DNA of 64,000 bases, taken from contig WOFQ01000033.1 in assembly GCA_012184525.1 (NCBI GenBank), positions 1 to 64,000 of the forward strand, in the 5' to 3' direction. How positions within the stretch are numbered: position 1 is the first letter of the stretch; the number at the start of each line of letters is the position of its first letter. Position numbers and translations under genes: made by a program. The stretch is from Xenoacremonium recifei (lineage: Eukaryota; Ascomycota; Sordariomycetes; Hypocreales; Nectriaceae). Below are positions 11,501-23,412 of this stretch, in pieces. The notes below the pieces were generated by a model. That model was not told the DNA's origin. It saw only the letters and a program-made list of their open reading frames with translations, and did not search any database.

Positions 11501-13715
11501 CTTGAACTGCCACTGCTGCCAGGGTCTGGGGCCGAGACCGCAAAGCCCACAACCGCACCAGGACCACGCTTTGAGACTGCTGCCGATCCCACCCCATCCA
11601 GCTAGGGTAGCTGTACGGAGAGCTCGTCCAAGAGCACGTATCACAGGTATTCCGGGAGAAAGTGACATGCTCTGATCTTTTCTCCCATTGCTCACCCCTT
11701 CCCATCGTCTGCAATGCGGGCGTTGGGATGGTGCAGAGATGCGAAGCAAGAAATCTCGATCACAGCATCACTCACATTCTCTGCGAACCGTCGTCATCCT
11801 GCCCAGGTCGGGGCCGGCACAATTGTAATTCGTCTGAGGCGCTCACTACTCTCAACGAGGTCCGGATTGCTGGAAGTAGCATAGGGATGGGAGCTGCTCG
11901 TGTGCGGCGCTGATACCGATTTGACATAAAACAGCCTGACCAAATGCTGTTCAAAAGCCTCGCTTTCATCCGAGACTGGAACCACCGACAACCCGGTCAC
12001 CTTGCTCGAGAGGGTTGGCGAGAATGTCGACGAGGAGGGGTCCGTCCCGCTACTGCACATGCGTTGCTGACTGCACTGCACCATCCTGCTCAACGAAGAT
12101 CTCACCCCCGGAGCGTGAGACAAATGTGCCCTTGCTGAACATGTACGTACGGTTGTTGATGTGCATTGCAACACAACTACATGGCCTCCATCGTGGTGCA
12201 TGCTTATGCATCCTTGTCTGTACAGCTTCAGTGCCTTGGTTGGGCGACGTGATGCAATCCCCGGGAGCTGAGCTTGGGGTGTCTGGATGAACAATCCAAC
12301 CGACGTGGTGCATCATCATCATGCCATGTTTGCGCTGCCCGGCGGGGGAGACCGACGATCTCCAATGCGCATCGATAATATCCTCCATCAATCATCAATT
12401 CCCTCGACCACGACGATAGTCCCATGAATCGATCCACCAGGTGTTGTTGGCTGAAAAACTTGATGTGGTCGCCTTCAAGGCCAGACGGGACAGAGCCTCC
12501 TGGGCTTGTCCTGGTCAGCTGTCATCTGGTCCCGGCAAACTGAGACATACAGACTGGACAACGCAGGTCCCTTGGGCTTCGGCCTGGCCTCGTCATTTGC
12601 CGGCGCTTACTACGCCCACTGAAATAGACGCCTCTTGCTGGCACTCTGCCTTACCTGAATAAGACCGCCCATCAGCGCGGCACGGGTAGTCTCAGGCGGA
12701 TGGATGGAGAAGTGCACATGTCGGTCTCAGGTTCTGAGACACCGTTGGGCTCGCTCGTTGCCAGCAAGCAGAAACACGAGCCTGACCAAGAGCCCGAGCG
12801 ATCCTGTTATCGTCAGGTGCTCTTCTTGAGCCCCATCACCGAGACATGTCGCTTACACGGTACAGTTTGCAGGCCTACCTCAGATCTGACCAGGACAGGA
12901 CGCAGATTCGGTCGGACTGGTTCATGCAATTTTCCCCTCTTCTGCCCTCCAATGCCCAAGTAAAAGCAGGTACCTCGCATGGCATTGCACAGCACATCAT
13001 AAGGCACATTTTCAGGCCAGACCAGGTCAGCGGCCGGCCACGTTGATCGGGTCCCTCCCACGTGCCTCGACGCCGTGTGCCTAACGGTAAGGCAAAGGTG
13101 ACTGGTCCTCTCCCACAGGCCCTTACCATCCCCGCTAACAGTCATTAACTGATATCGGTGCCGGACCCTACTCGCAATGTTGATAGTAGATGCTTCCCAG
13201 GATATAAGGTGTACAAGTCACAACCACCAAATCTTTCCTTTGGATTATGCAAGACCCTCTGCGTTGTTCTACCCTGCAGGACCGCACTCCACACTGAATC
13301 GAATCTACCAAGTACGCAGCTTGCTCTACCGTACCTAATGCGATTAATTTTTGTGTTATCTGGCTATACGTAGTCGTGTTTGTACCTGATCTGTGATTTT
13401 TATTAAATGCTACCCTATCTGAGGCCAATGCCTGAGGCCGGACCTGTCACCGCTCTGGGGCCGGCGCCTAATGGAAGGTAGCCTTGACGAAGCTTCCCAC
13501 AGCGGGGCAAATCTGGCTTGCCTTTTTCAACCTCACAAACCCTACACCTGCGACACCTCATTCATCGTCATCCATGGCTAATGCTGTGGTAACCTCAACT
13601 ATACTTTTATAATCAATACATTCTCCTTGGGGTAATTTTAATCTTCAGTTCTTTGCCATAAAATCATTATAAAACGACGTACTAGACGTTGTGTCGTTTG
13701 GCTTCAACTCTCAAA
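8526..13715. other. 5.2-kb gene-free region between divergent genes
   Basis: No open frame here has a recognisable domain, a natural amino-acid composition or plausible splicing. The frames present are Arg/Ser/Pro-rich products of GC-rich sequence. The first 2.5 kb are G/C-rich with many CGTCG/CGACG words and short trinucleotide runs. From about 13,150 the sequence becomes more A/T-rich toward the Rtg2-like gene. It must contain both divergent promoters and possibly a long leader or a noncoding RNA. A TATA-like element (minus CTTATATCTC, near 8868-8877) and another (CTTATACC, near 8579-8586) lie upstream of the 615-aa gene. Confidence 0.5.
13605..13613 (+). promoter_or_regulatory. Possible TATA element of the Rtg2-like gene
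   Basis: The sequence ttttataat lies about 105 nt upstream of the ATG at 13716, in an A/T-rich patch that follows GC-rich spacer. A second candidate is 'attataaaa' close to 13668. If transcription starts further upstream, a 12-codon upstream ORF (ATG at 13574, stop ending at 13612) would lie in the leader. The assignment rests only on position and sequence. Confidence 0.25.
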
Positions 13716-15579
13716 ATGCCTGCACCTGACATCATAACCCTCGATAACCTCTCAACAAGGCTGACTCCATGGGGCCCGGATGACGAAAACCATCTATACG
13801 CCATCGTAGACATGGGGAGGTATGTCATTCTAGCTAACCACGATACTCCCCCCCAGCTAACAAACTCCCAGCAATGGGATACGGTTCTCCATCACATCCT
13901 TAGAACCGCCGTCAACAAGGCTGTTGAAACCCGTATTCTCGACCCGGGCAGGCATCTCCCTATTTGATGCCCTCACGCCTTCAGATTCGGGCCCTGTGTT
14001 TCCAAAAGAGACTATCGCGGCAGTCGCGGACACTCTTGCGCATTTCCACCGAATTGCGGTTCTCCACGGTGTGCCAACGGAACACATCATCATCCTCGCC
14101 ACAGAGGCTATGAGACGAGCTGCCAACGCTGCAGACATGCTCGATGCAATTGGCAAGGCAACCGATGGTCTTGGTGTAAATATCCTTGACCCTGCTGTTG
14201 AGACCTTGTTTGGCGCGGTGATGGGTTCCAGGAGCGGTCTCGTGAGTGTTGACCGAGGTGCTCTTTTCCTTGATCTGGGAGGTGGCAGCGTTCAAATGAC
14301 CTGGGTAGATACCAATCAGGACAACTACGAACTTGAGGCAGCCAAGTTTGGTGTCAGCTTGCCTTTCGGCGCCGCGCGTCTGATCAAGGTCCTGACGGAG
14401 CAGACCCAGGAAATCCAAGCTTCTGAACTCTCAAAGCTTCGAGCTGGCATGCAGTCAGCATTTTCGAAGCTCTGTGAGAGATTTCCGGCTCTCCAAGCGA
14501 CCAAGACAGCGTACGAAAAGGGCGAGGGAGGTCTGGTCGATGTCTTCATGTGTGGAGGCGGCTTCCGTGGATACGGTAGCATGCTGATGCATAACGACAA
14601 TGTCAACCCCTATCCCGTTTCCTCCGTGAACACCTACACTGCTTCTGGCGAACTTTTCAAACAAACAGCAAAGATGCGTCTTGTCAACGAAAATTACGAT
14701 GAGAAGATCTTTGGGCTTTCGAAACGCCGTCGTCAGCAATTTCCAGCCATTGTGGCAGTCGTGGACGCCTTCATAGCGACAGTGCCTAACATCGGTCAAG
14801 TGACATTTTGCAGTGGCTCGAACCGAGAAGGCATCTTAATGATGAAACTCCCCAAAGAAATCCGTGAGAGCAACCCCCTTGATGTCGCCGCGGGTCTCTC
14901 AGCTGCACAAAAACCTATTTTCGATGCAATCTTGCAGAAATTATCAGACGCACTGCCTAAGGAAGTCGACTTCTCGCAAGTATCGACAGTTCTCAATACC
15001 GGACTTGGCCACTTGTTCATTCATGAGATTTGGGTTCGCCAGGGCCATGACACCGATTCGAACACTTCATACGCTCTAAATCATGCTATCAAGGGACATC
15101 CCGAGACTCCGGGTCTATCCCATACAGCACGAGCACTCTTGGGATTGACCTCTGCCTCCAGATGGGGAGGGAACCTTGGTTCTTTAGACACTCAACTTCG
15201 CAACGGGCTGGTTGGTGTTCTCCAGACGCAGAACCACGACGCCCCCTTCTGGGCAGCATACATTGGCGCGGTGGCTGGAGCCATTGCCGCCCTTAATCCA
15301 GTTTTCCCCAAGAACCCCGAGGAATTGGACAAAGCTCTGAGGTCTGTGCAAGTCACCAAATTGATCATGATATACTAATTGGTTACTAGAATCGAGTCAC
15401 ATTTGAAGAAAGCAGATGATAAGAAAGACAAGGTCATTTTAAAGATCGGAGTTGCCTCCGGCAATACAAAGGGTGTCAATCTAACAGATCTTGCCGAGGA
15501 AATTGAGGGAGGGCCCAAAAGGATTGGTTTGAAGAAGCCAAAATTCAAGATATCCGCCCAAGTCAACCTGATTTCATAA
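13716..15579 (+). CDS. rtg2: Retrograde-regulation protein 2-like, Ppx/GppA phosphatase family
   Basis: Exons 13716-13819, 13872-15341 and 15390-15579 give 587 aa. Intron 1 (52 nt) splits a Ser codon and restores the family phosphate-binding motif 'VDMGSNGIRFSI' near residue 31. Further actin-like ATPase-fold motifs are 'ILATEAMRRAANA', the glycine-rich 'LFLDLGGGSVQMTW' and 'VDVFMCGGGFRGYG'. Yeast Rtg2 senses mitochondrial status and signals to Rtg1/3, while bacterial relatives hydrolyse polyphosphate or pppGpp. Whether this protein is catalytic is not known. Intron 2 (48 nt) has an unusual GTCTGT donor but a good CTAAT branch and TAG acceptor, and keeps the frame into a Lys-rich tail. Without that splice the protein would end at 15378. 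Confidence 0.9.
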
Positions 15580-15763
15580 GTCGTTACCGCATTAAACAAG
15601 AAAGCCAACCAGAAACCGAAATTCAAGACATGAGAGAGCGTGTCATAACATTCATATAATCCATCATCATCATTATCGACTCGGTTCCTCAGAACTTGCC
15701 GAAGTTTTTGTTCCCCCGCAAAAGTCTGCACGCGAAAGCTCCTTACTCGTCATCATGGCGTTT

Positions 15764-17828
15764 CTACTTTGAGCCCTTCGAGGATCTGCTCTTGGAGTTG
15801 ATCTTCTTTTGCTCATGGTTGACAACGAAGACGCTCAGCATGCCGTCAATCTCATTTTTGGATGACTGAATGGACTCATCTGTGGGTTATTAGCGACATT
15901 GAGTCAGCAATTTCTTGAATAATACTAACAGAGCTTCTTCCTAGCACCGATCAAGTCCTTGGCATACGAGCGGATGCGCTTGCTGTTGACTGCCCTCGCT
16001 GAGTACGGCGGCTGCTTCAACCAATCCAAGGACAGTTCCAAGCTCTTCTTGGTTCTGAACTGGTAGTGGTAGAAGACAGTAAGAAGCGGAAACATCTTGT
16101 CACAGAGGTCTCTGTAGATCTCCACCTTGGACTGGACTGTTTGGTGATTAGCAGAAGCATTCTCTCGGAAATCGATGCTCACGTACCCTCATATTCGCCC
16201 TCGACACCCTGGATCTGCGCGATGTGCTTCTGGAAATCAACGAGATAGTCTCGCCACATCAAGATGAGCTGCCACAAGCTCGCCCAGATGGCAAGCTTAT
16301 CCTGAGGCTTGACAGTGTTCTGCTGTGCAAGAACATCGTCGAGAAGCTTCATCACGTCATACTCAAGTGAGTGCACCGCCCTCTTAGCAATGAGTCTGAG
16401 CTCAGCCTGGACGGACATGGGCAGCTTGGAGAGCTTGTTCATGGGATCACGACACCAAAACGAAGACGTCTTCAAGATCCGGAAGAAGCAGTTCATTGAG
16501 TGAACCTTGCTCACGAGATCGTGCTACCTCTTCATTAGTAATTTCAACGAGACTGGAGGCGAACGACATACCTTGGGAAGGCCATGGCCCTCGGCAGAGT
16601 ACGCCAAGAGGAAGTTTTGAAGCAAATGGCGGAAGTCGCCGCTGGTCTCGCGTTGGATCTGGACCTCGACCCATCGCTGGAGATCCTGGTAGCTGGGCAT
16701 ATCCTCGCGGGAGAATGCAGCCTTCTTGGGGTTCTCGACACTACCATCCTGGCAATGATAAGCCTGGACGATGGCGCTGAGGGTGGAAGAGTTGACGTCT
16801 CGCGAGAAGTACACGGCGATCTCGCGACGTTTGCCCGTGAAGAAGCGGGATTCCAGACGGAGCTGCTCCTCTTCTCCGGGGTTGACGGACCAGACGTCTG
16901 AAATGTCTTAGCATCATGTCTCACCGCACAGGGGGCAAGGGGATGGGAGCAGGGGGGTCAGGAACATACCGACGCCTCCTCCAATCACGGGCCCTGCTTG
17001 TACCGGGGTCAAGCGAGTACAAGCCAGATGCGAATGGCTCGGGAACGCCTTCCTACAGGTAGGACAGACGCCACTCTCCTGACACTAAAATAGGCTCAGT
17101 CATGATTCCTCGCAGGGAGAATGTGTTGGCCTTACGCGAGTCTTGGTCACTCGACATGGGAGACATGCTCCACTCTTCCGAACGACAGCCGTCTGGGCAG
17201 GATCCGAGAGCTTCCTCTGTCTTGTGTCAGGCGAGTGGCTCGACCGACGACGCTTCCCGCCTGCAGCCTCCAATGGGCGACGGGAGTAGTCCTCCTGCAC
17301 CTGCAGTTGAGGAGGATACGCCGGGGGGTACGCTCGTGGGGCATGCTTGTTGGGATGGGTCTGAGGATAGGTCCACTCGTCGTCACGGGCCTGGACCTCT
17401 CGAAGCTCTTCGCCATGGTGGCGGTAGTCATCCCGTTCGAGGGGGATGGAGCCAGAGCGGTCCGAGGGCGAGGTGCTGCCACCGCGGACGAGCTCAGGCG
17501 GGGTCTGGCCGCCCGAGTACTCGGAGACGCTGACGGGCTCCTCTTGGCCGTGGCTGTAGGACGTCGACATCCTCAAGAAGTCGTTGCCGAGCGTCTCGAG
17601 CGAGTAGTCACCAATGAGTGAGGGAATCTCGGTGATGATCTTGGACAGATCCCGAGTGGAAATCCGCCCGGGGTAGTGAGAGACGGAGACGGGCAAGGGA
17701 GGCTGGGTATGATCACAGTAACCCTGCCAGTCAAAGAAAGAATTAAAAAGGTCTTCATCACCCTCCTGCTCGGTGGAAACCAGCGGGTTTTCTTGGCCTA
17801 TCTGGGGAAAGTCCCAGGACGAATCCAT
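15764..17828 (-). CDS. Zn2Cys6-type transcription factor with extended last loop (tandem paralog A)
   Basis: Six exons (17136-17828, 16970-17084, 16572-16897, 16187-16523, 15930-16136, 15764-15879) give 597 aa. The start is the first ATG of the frame. An acidic/Ser-rich N-terminal 200 residues and a basic stretch ('GKRRRSS') precede the metal cluster C222, C225, C232, C238, C241, C253. The pattern is CX2CX6CX5CX2CX11C, with the last loop longer than the usual 6-9. The TTTTAG acceptor, not the CAG six bases downstream, is the one that supplies the third Cys. The C-terminal half is helical and resembles a fungal regulator middle or ligand region ('LAIWASLWQLILMWRDYL'). It is probably a nuclear DNA-binding regulator; its targets are unknown. 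It sits directly downstream of paralog B on the same strand. Confidence 0.88.
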
Positions 17829-18407
17829 GTTGATATCCGTGTAAGTCACGCGGGATCTGGTGGAACCTTGACTCTCTACTCGGGCAAATGAAGCATGCAG
17901 CTCGTTCAAGAAGTGATAAGGTAGAGATGCCCAATGTGCCAGATGCTTGTGTGAGATTCAGCGATTCAAGACGTGTCCTGGCTGCCAGAGGGTTATAATT
18001 TGGCGTTCATGGAGGCTCTGGTGGGCTCCCCCGACTTACACCATCTCCCAGATTCGCATTTTCGGTGTAAACCAGGGCCCTGATTGGCCCGCGCCGTGGA
18101 GTACCCCACTGTTTCCGGCCAATCACCACCCCAACTCTCACCGATTTTGACAATTCGAGCTGGAAGGTCACGGGAAAGGTCATGTGACCGCGACGTCCTG
18201 TGTCGACGGCGACGACGACGAGGGCCGTTGCGGCCATAAAAGGGGCATCGCGGGGTGGGCAGAGCCTTCTCTAGGCTCGGGCTGGTGAAACTCGCTTGAG
18301 GGAGTAGTTTTTGAGCTAAAAATCCCGGGAATTGGACCAGGGGTGAACCCAGCTAGGGGAGACGCGGGCCATGGCGAGCGAGGACGACCACCACGAGCCC
18401 GGATCAG
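17829..18407. other. Spacer between the paralogous regulators
   Basis: This 579-nt stretch holds the 3' end of paralog B and the promoter of paralog A. It contains a CGACGACGACGA run near 18207 and no coding signal. Each gene can have its own promoter here. Confidence 0.5.
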
Positions 18408-20193
18408 TCAGTCGCCCAGCCCCAACAGCGGCCGCGGTTGGAGGCCTGCCTCGCGGTCGAGGATCATACGGCGAAGCAGCTGATCCTCCACGGCCGTCAT
18501 CCAGCGCGACTCGCGCTCTGCGTGCATTGGTTAGCCTGGGATGCGCTTATCGGTGTGGCAAGGCCACCCCGCTGGGACACTCACGGAAGTAGAAGCTCTC
18601 GGTGCGCACGTTCATGAAAGCGGTTATGAGCTGCTCATCGTCATTGAGTAGTTTCCGGGTCGTTGCCTCGCGGAAGTCGGCGTATAGCGGGCTGGTGGCG
18701 CGGAAGAGAGCGGCATATATAGATACAAGGTAATGGTAGAAGTGCGTGCCGGCCTCGAGCTTGCACTCCGGGAAGCCGCTATAATCCTCAGGCACGTGGC
18801 ACGGAAATTGCTGAAAGGCAATGTACGAGCGCACGAGCTTGCGGTACATTAGGATCAGACACCAGAGGCTCGCCCACAGCGCAATGCCGTTAGACGGCCC
18901 GATGCCTGCGGATCCGAAGACCAGCTTTTCCAGCTGCGACAGGACCTCTTTCTCGATCATCTGGGAGGCAGATTTGGAGATTTGGCCGAATTGGGTTTGC
19001 AGGGCGCATGATGGAGGTGTCGTTTTGCCGCTTTCGTCCACGCACAGCACCAGCCCCAGTCTCAGCTTAGTCAAGCAATTGAGTTCATGGACTCTCCTGA
19101 CAAAATCGTGCTGGAATTGTCAGCCGCCACCTGGCCAATTGAGGTTTTCAATGCTCTCATACCATTGGTAATATACTTGATGATCTGCTGTACTTCATCA
19201 CGAATGCATCTACGGCCTGCTGAAAGCCAATGGTTCGAGTGTCCTGGTATTCGATGATCTTTTCCACCCAATCCACCAAATCTTTTGCCGGAAGCAGCCG
19301 AGGGAGAGCATAGCGGGCACTCTCTTCTCTGTGAAACTCAATCTGGCCGCCGACTTGGCTCATGATGACCCAGCAGCAAAGCCACGGACTGGTGTTGGTC
19401 CCGAAGTAGTCCTGGACTTCGACGTTGAGGACCGGGTTATCAGCATAGTCCATGGATATGGCAACTCGCCGCGGCGGGCCCAGATGAGTGGTCCCTGCAA
19501 TCAGTTCCTGGTCCAGCAGCCGGGCCGTATAATCGATGTAATGCAGATCTGCCCCGCGGTGTCAACACGGACGTCCCTCCGAACGCCAGGAACACTCACC
19601 CCCTGAACTGAAGCGCATCTTGGTCAACTTCTCCCGAATACACAGCTGCGCACCCAATGATCCAGCAGCCTTTGCACAAGCTGCACAAGGGTCGCCAACA
19701 CCGCACTACGTCGTCATCAGAGTCGTCAGCACAGGTCCCGGGGCGGCAAGATCCACATCACCGGCACTCTGGGAGCTTAACTTACGGAGGTCCTCCGAAT
19801 TTTGCACCGGAAGCATGCACCGGTCTTGCGGACCTGGGCGACCTCAAGACGGCGTTTTTCGTTGAAGTCCCTGCGCTTCTTCTTGATACCGTCTGGCTTG
19901 GATGGGTTGGACGGGAAGCAGAGCACCGAGTACTCGGGGAGGTTCCGGTTCCGCGGCAGGGGATCCCGGGATGCCTTGACAGCAGTCTCGATATCTTGCT
20001 CTAGGCCTGCAGGATGTTTTGGGGGCGGTTCGGGAGCTGGCTGCTCTATTGGTGGTCCGATTGAGTCGTGGGGGGGTGTGGGTGGCGTTGAGTCGACGCC
20101 ATCTAGAGAATCACGATAAAGCCCGTCAAGGTCCAGCCACTTCGCAAGGTCCTCATCCGAGGACAGCATCGTAGCCGGCGTTGACTGAGCCAT
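18408..20193 (-). CDS. Zn2Cys6-type transcription factor with extended last loop (tandem paralog B)
   Basis: Five exons (19786-20193, 19600-19705, 19163-19548, 18585-19110, 18408-18517) give 511 aa. The N-terminus is short and acidic, then Lys/Arg-rich ('KKKRRDFNEKRRLE'). The cluster is C127, C130, C137, C143, C146, C158, again CX2CX6CX5CX2CX11C. The first three introns and the last fall at the same places and phases as in paralog A: before the third Cys (phase 0), after the cluster (phase 1), before an 'HDF/HDL' motif (phase 0), and near the C-terminus (phase 1). Shared helical blocks include 'LWASLWCLILMYRKLV'. The third intron uses the TTCCAG acceptor; the later TCAG would break the frame. 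It is presumed to be a sequence-specific regulator. Confidence 0.87.
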
Positions 20194-23100
20194 TGCGAGG
20201 ACAATCAAATTTCAACAGAAACCCTCGTGGATCGAGATAATTCCAGGCTTAAAATTGAGGCAATCCAGTATCGTCATGCGTCTACAACAAGGTTTCGGAG
20301 CCCGTTACTGGCCGCGAGGACCATGTGGAGCCATTTCATGGCATTGGCCAATAAGAAGCCTGTGCCTGCGACAGCATCGGTGAGCTGGAAATCACCTCAA
20401 AGAGGTAATTTTGTATCACGTGAGACGCACATAGGGAACCAACACAGCATGATGGGACGCAACCCTTACACAACATGCAATCAATGTATCATGCCGCTGT
20501 TGGGATTACTATTTCGGCCGATTGTGCATCCTCAAAGGCATGGGAACTCAAGTGGCTGTTTGAAACAAGCCTGATGTTTCGTCTGGCATTACCAACTCGG
20601 GCATTTCCAGTGTGCTGCCCGCTGTAAAGTTACCATGGCACGTGCGGGCGGGCGGTATGGTACCAGGGATCTGGGTCTGGGAATCTTCTCGACACCACCA
20701 CAGTGTAAAAATAGCAACACACATTCCGTCTGGTGTGCGAATTGACGGTCACTACTTTTCAACAGCATTCGGGTCCAGTGTGGATAGTTTTTTGCCCACA
20801 TTCCCGAGCTAGGCGATGCATTTCTTCGGCATTGAACAGCCTCTAACGGCTCACTAACTATTCATAAGAAATCCAGTTTTACCCGGCCTTTTTTAGTGCT
20901 GTCGTGAGGGAGGCGAAAAGGTTGCTCAGCCTCTGACGGAGCGTACGAGCCACGCGCGGGGAGGAGACCCCTAGCGCAAAATCTGCAAAGTTGCAAGGGT
21001 CTGACGAAGGACCTGGGGCTGGTCCTGACCTGGTAATTGTTGCGGCAGATCTGGAGCAGGTCATTGATGATGAGATCAGGGGGAGGTGTGATCGAACCAT
21101 GACAAGAACACCGAAGGTGGTTAAAGGCCTTGTCTTTGTTGGGATGATGATTGGGGAAAACTCTGGTTCGGCTGTAGGGTAGGGTTCGGAGCGACGGGAA
21201 CGGATATTCGCATTGCATGCACGAGACAGGGGACTTGCACTTTGTCAGGGGCAAGCCGACGCAGCCAAGACGGGCCCTGAAAGCGGCTGACGTTTGGTGG
21301 TTGGGTAGAAGATTCTGCGAAGCTTTCCTGCATCAGGTACGGCGCAAAGCTGCATGGAGTGATGCCGCCACGTTGAGCGCCACGACGTGGCCCATACTGT
21401 GACGACAATGTGAGTGGTCGAGTGCCTAGATCTTGTTGATGAGCTGTTGCGAAAGAAAGAAACGATAGCAAAATTGCAACGAGACATTTCGCGCCTTTCA
21501 GCTGCTTGTTTACATTGTTATGACGCTTTCGCGCATGTTTGCGTGTACCCTAGGCAGGACGCTGCAGGGAGGATTGGAACCACAAGCCTTATTCGATATT
21601 ATTACGAGCAGAGAGACCCGTGATCCACGGCCATAGGTAACCCGGACCTGGCATCAGTGCTTCCGGACTTGGGCCTGGAGAAAAGCTCCGAACCGGGTGC
21701 AACGGGTGGTGCTTCGCTTCTCTGAGCCTTGTGCTGCCTGTGCTGTGCGGAATGCTGCTGACCTCATGCCATCCCTCTAGAGTGTCCCATCGAATAGAGA
21801 GCAGCGATGCTGACACCGATGATGCTAGCCCTGGGCTGATGGATGGAGGATCGCCATATGAGCCTTGCTCGCTCGCCCTATGCCTGTGTGTTGTAGGTAC
21901 ATACAGTGCCGTGCTTGACTGTGCCGCCGCCAAGGTAGCGTCATTGCCAATAATAAGAGACTTCCGGGCCAGCACTCAAACCCGAAACCGCCGGCCGTTG
22001 TGGCGCCGGCTCGTCACTGGCCGCTTCGCATCTGCCCGTGGGGTCGTCGGTTGGCCATCGCTGATCCTTTGCGAATCTTGTGTCAAAGAGCTGCGCGTGC
22101 TGTGCCAACGTTGGGTTGCCAAGCTGCCAGCGCCGCCGATGGCAATGTCCCTAAAAATGTCTCTCGTCAGAAAGCGAGCGCTCTGGGCCTGAACCGCGTC
22201 GGCCTCTGTGCCATAGGCTGATGGACTGAACGAGAACGACCTGGGGAGATGCAGGAGGCGAAGAGGATGAGGAGAAAGCCTTCTGGGATCTGGTCACGCA
22301 ATCAACCCGCATAACAGAGAAGGAGCAAGGCATGGCAGGAAGCACCGAGGTAGGCTGTGTATTTTTTCTTCGCTTTTTAGTTCCTAGCAGGAGCAACCCA
22401 GAACTTGGCACATAGTACCCGGTACAGCATCGCAGGAAGATACTATTCTCGGCAAGAGGTGCGCTTCTGACCTCCTGCCTCAAAGCACCTCAGCCAACAG
22501 CCTCCAGCTCTCTCATTCGCCATCCTGGCAGCTGCTCTTCTCGTCCTCCCCCCTCGCCTCGCTTCATCCTCCTCCTCCACCCTCACTTTCTTGTCCCTTG
22601 ATCCTCCTCACTCCACCTCTCCTCTGCTGAGTCTCAGTCCGAGCTTGGATCTTATTTGCGCCAAAGAAGAGGCTTGTTGGGCTAAACTGAGACCCCAACT
22701 GAGACCCCGACTCACGCGGAGATCGAGACAGAGACAGCAACAGGTTCCGGCTGGCCATCACGAACTCGAGCAGCCTCAGGTCCAACACGAGCCACTAACC
22801 ACCGTCGCCCGAGCACGGAAGGCCCTCCTAGAGACTGCCCCGTGATACATACGTATACATACTACGTACTGTGCCTACATACGAGACATCCGACACGAAG
22901 ACCCCTTGCCTGAACGGCCGTGCCCCGTCTTCCAGCTGGGGACCGTCTCCTCGACCCGTCCTATACCAGCCGCGTACCCGGTGTACCGTGCCTATTACTA
23001 GGTAAGTCGCTAGAACTTTGGTCGTGTTGGCCCTGGGAGAAAAGAAAAAAAATCCCATCCGCGGACCACAGCCCATCTCCATCCTCCTCAGCCAACGTCA

Positions 23101-23412
23101 TCGCGTCCCCACCCAACCCCGAGCCCCCGTTGCCCTTTGATTCAGACAGAGACCGCAGCAATACCTTACGTCCCAGCCAGCCAGCATTAGCATTGGGGCC
23201 TCTCGGGGTCCGTCTCTGATCTTCCTTCCGTCGTGCGCAGTCCGCAGGGGAAACGAGACCCCTTCCCGAGCAACCTAGACCCGTCGAAGATCTGACACGC
23301 AGCCACAGCCTACATACATATCTCGCGATCGAACCCCCCCTTGCCACCTCTGGGCTTCCATCTTTAGAACCTTCTTGCTGCAGGCAATGTTGGTTGGTGC
23401 TGGACGGTCATA
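20194..23412. other. 3.2-kb gene-free spacer between divergent genes
   Basis: This holds the promoter of paralog B on the left and a long C/T-rich leader region of the 1137-aa protein on the right. Frames on both strands are short and compositionally random. Near 22,850-22,895 there is a cluster of TACGTA/CATAC words (acgtatacatactacgtac). The last 900 nt are rich in CCTCC/CTTCC, typical of fungal 5' UTRs, and contain intron-like signals (GTAAGT at 23001), so a leader intron is possible. Confidence 0.45.

Noticed and set aside
21571..21600. tRNA-like GGATTGGAACC word
   Set aside because: The T-loop would lack the required purine (TTCCAAT) and no matching acceptor or D arm is present nearby.
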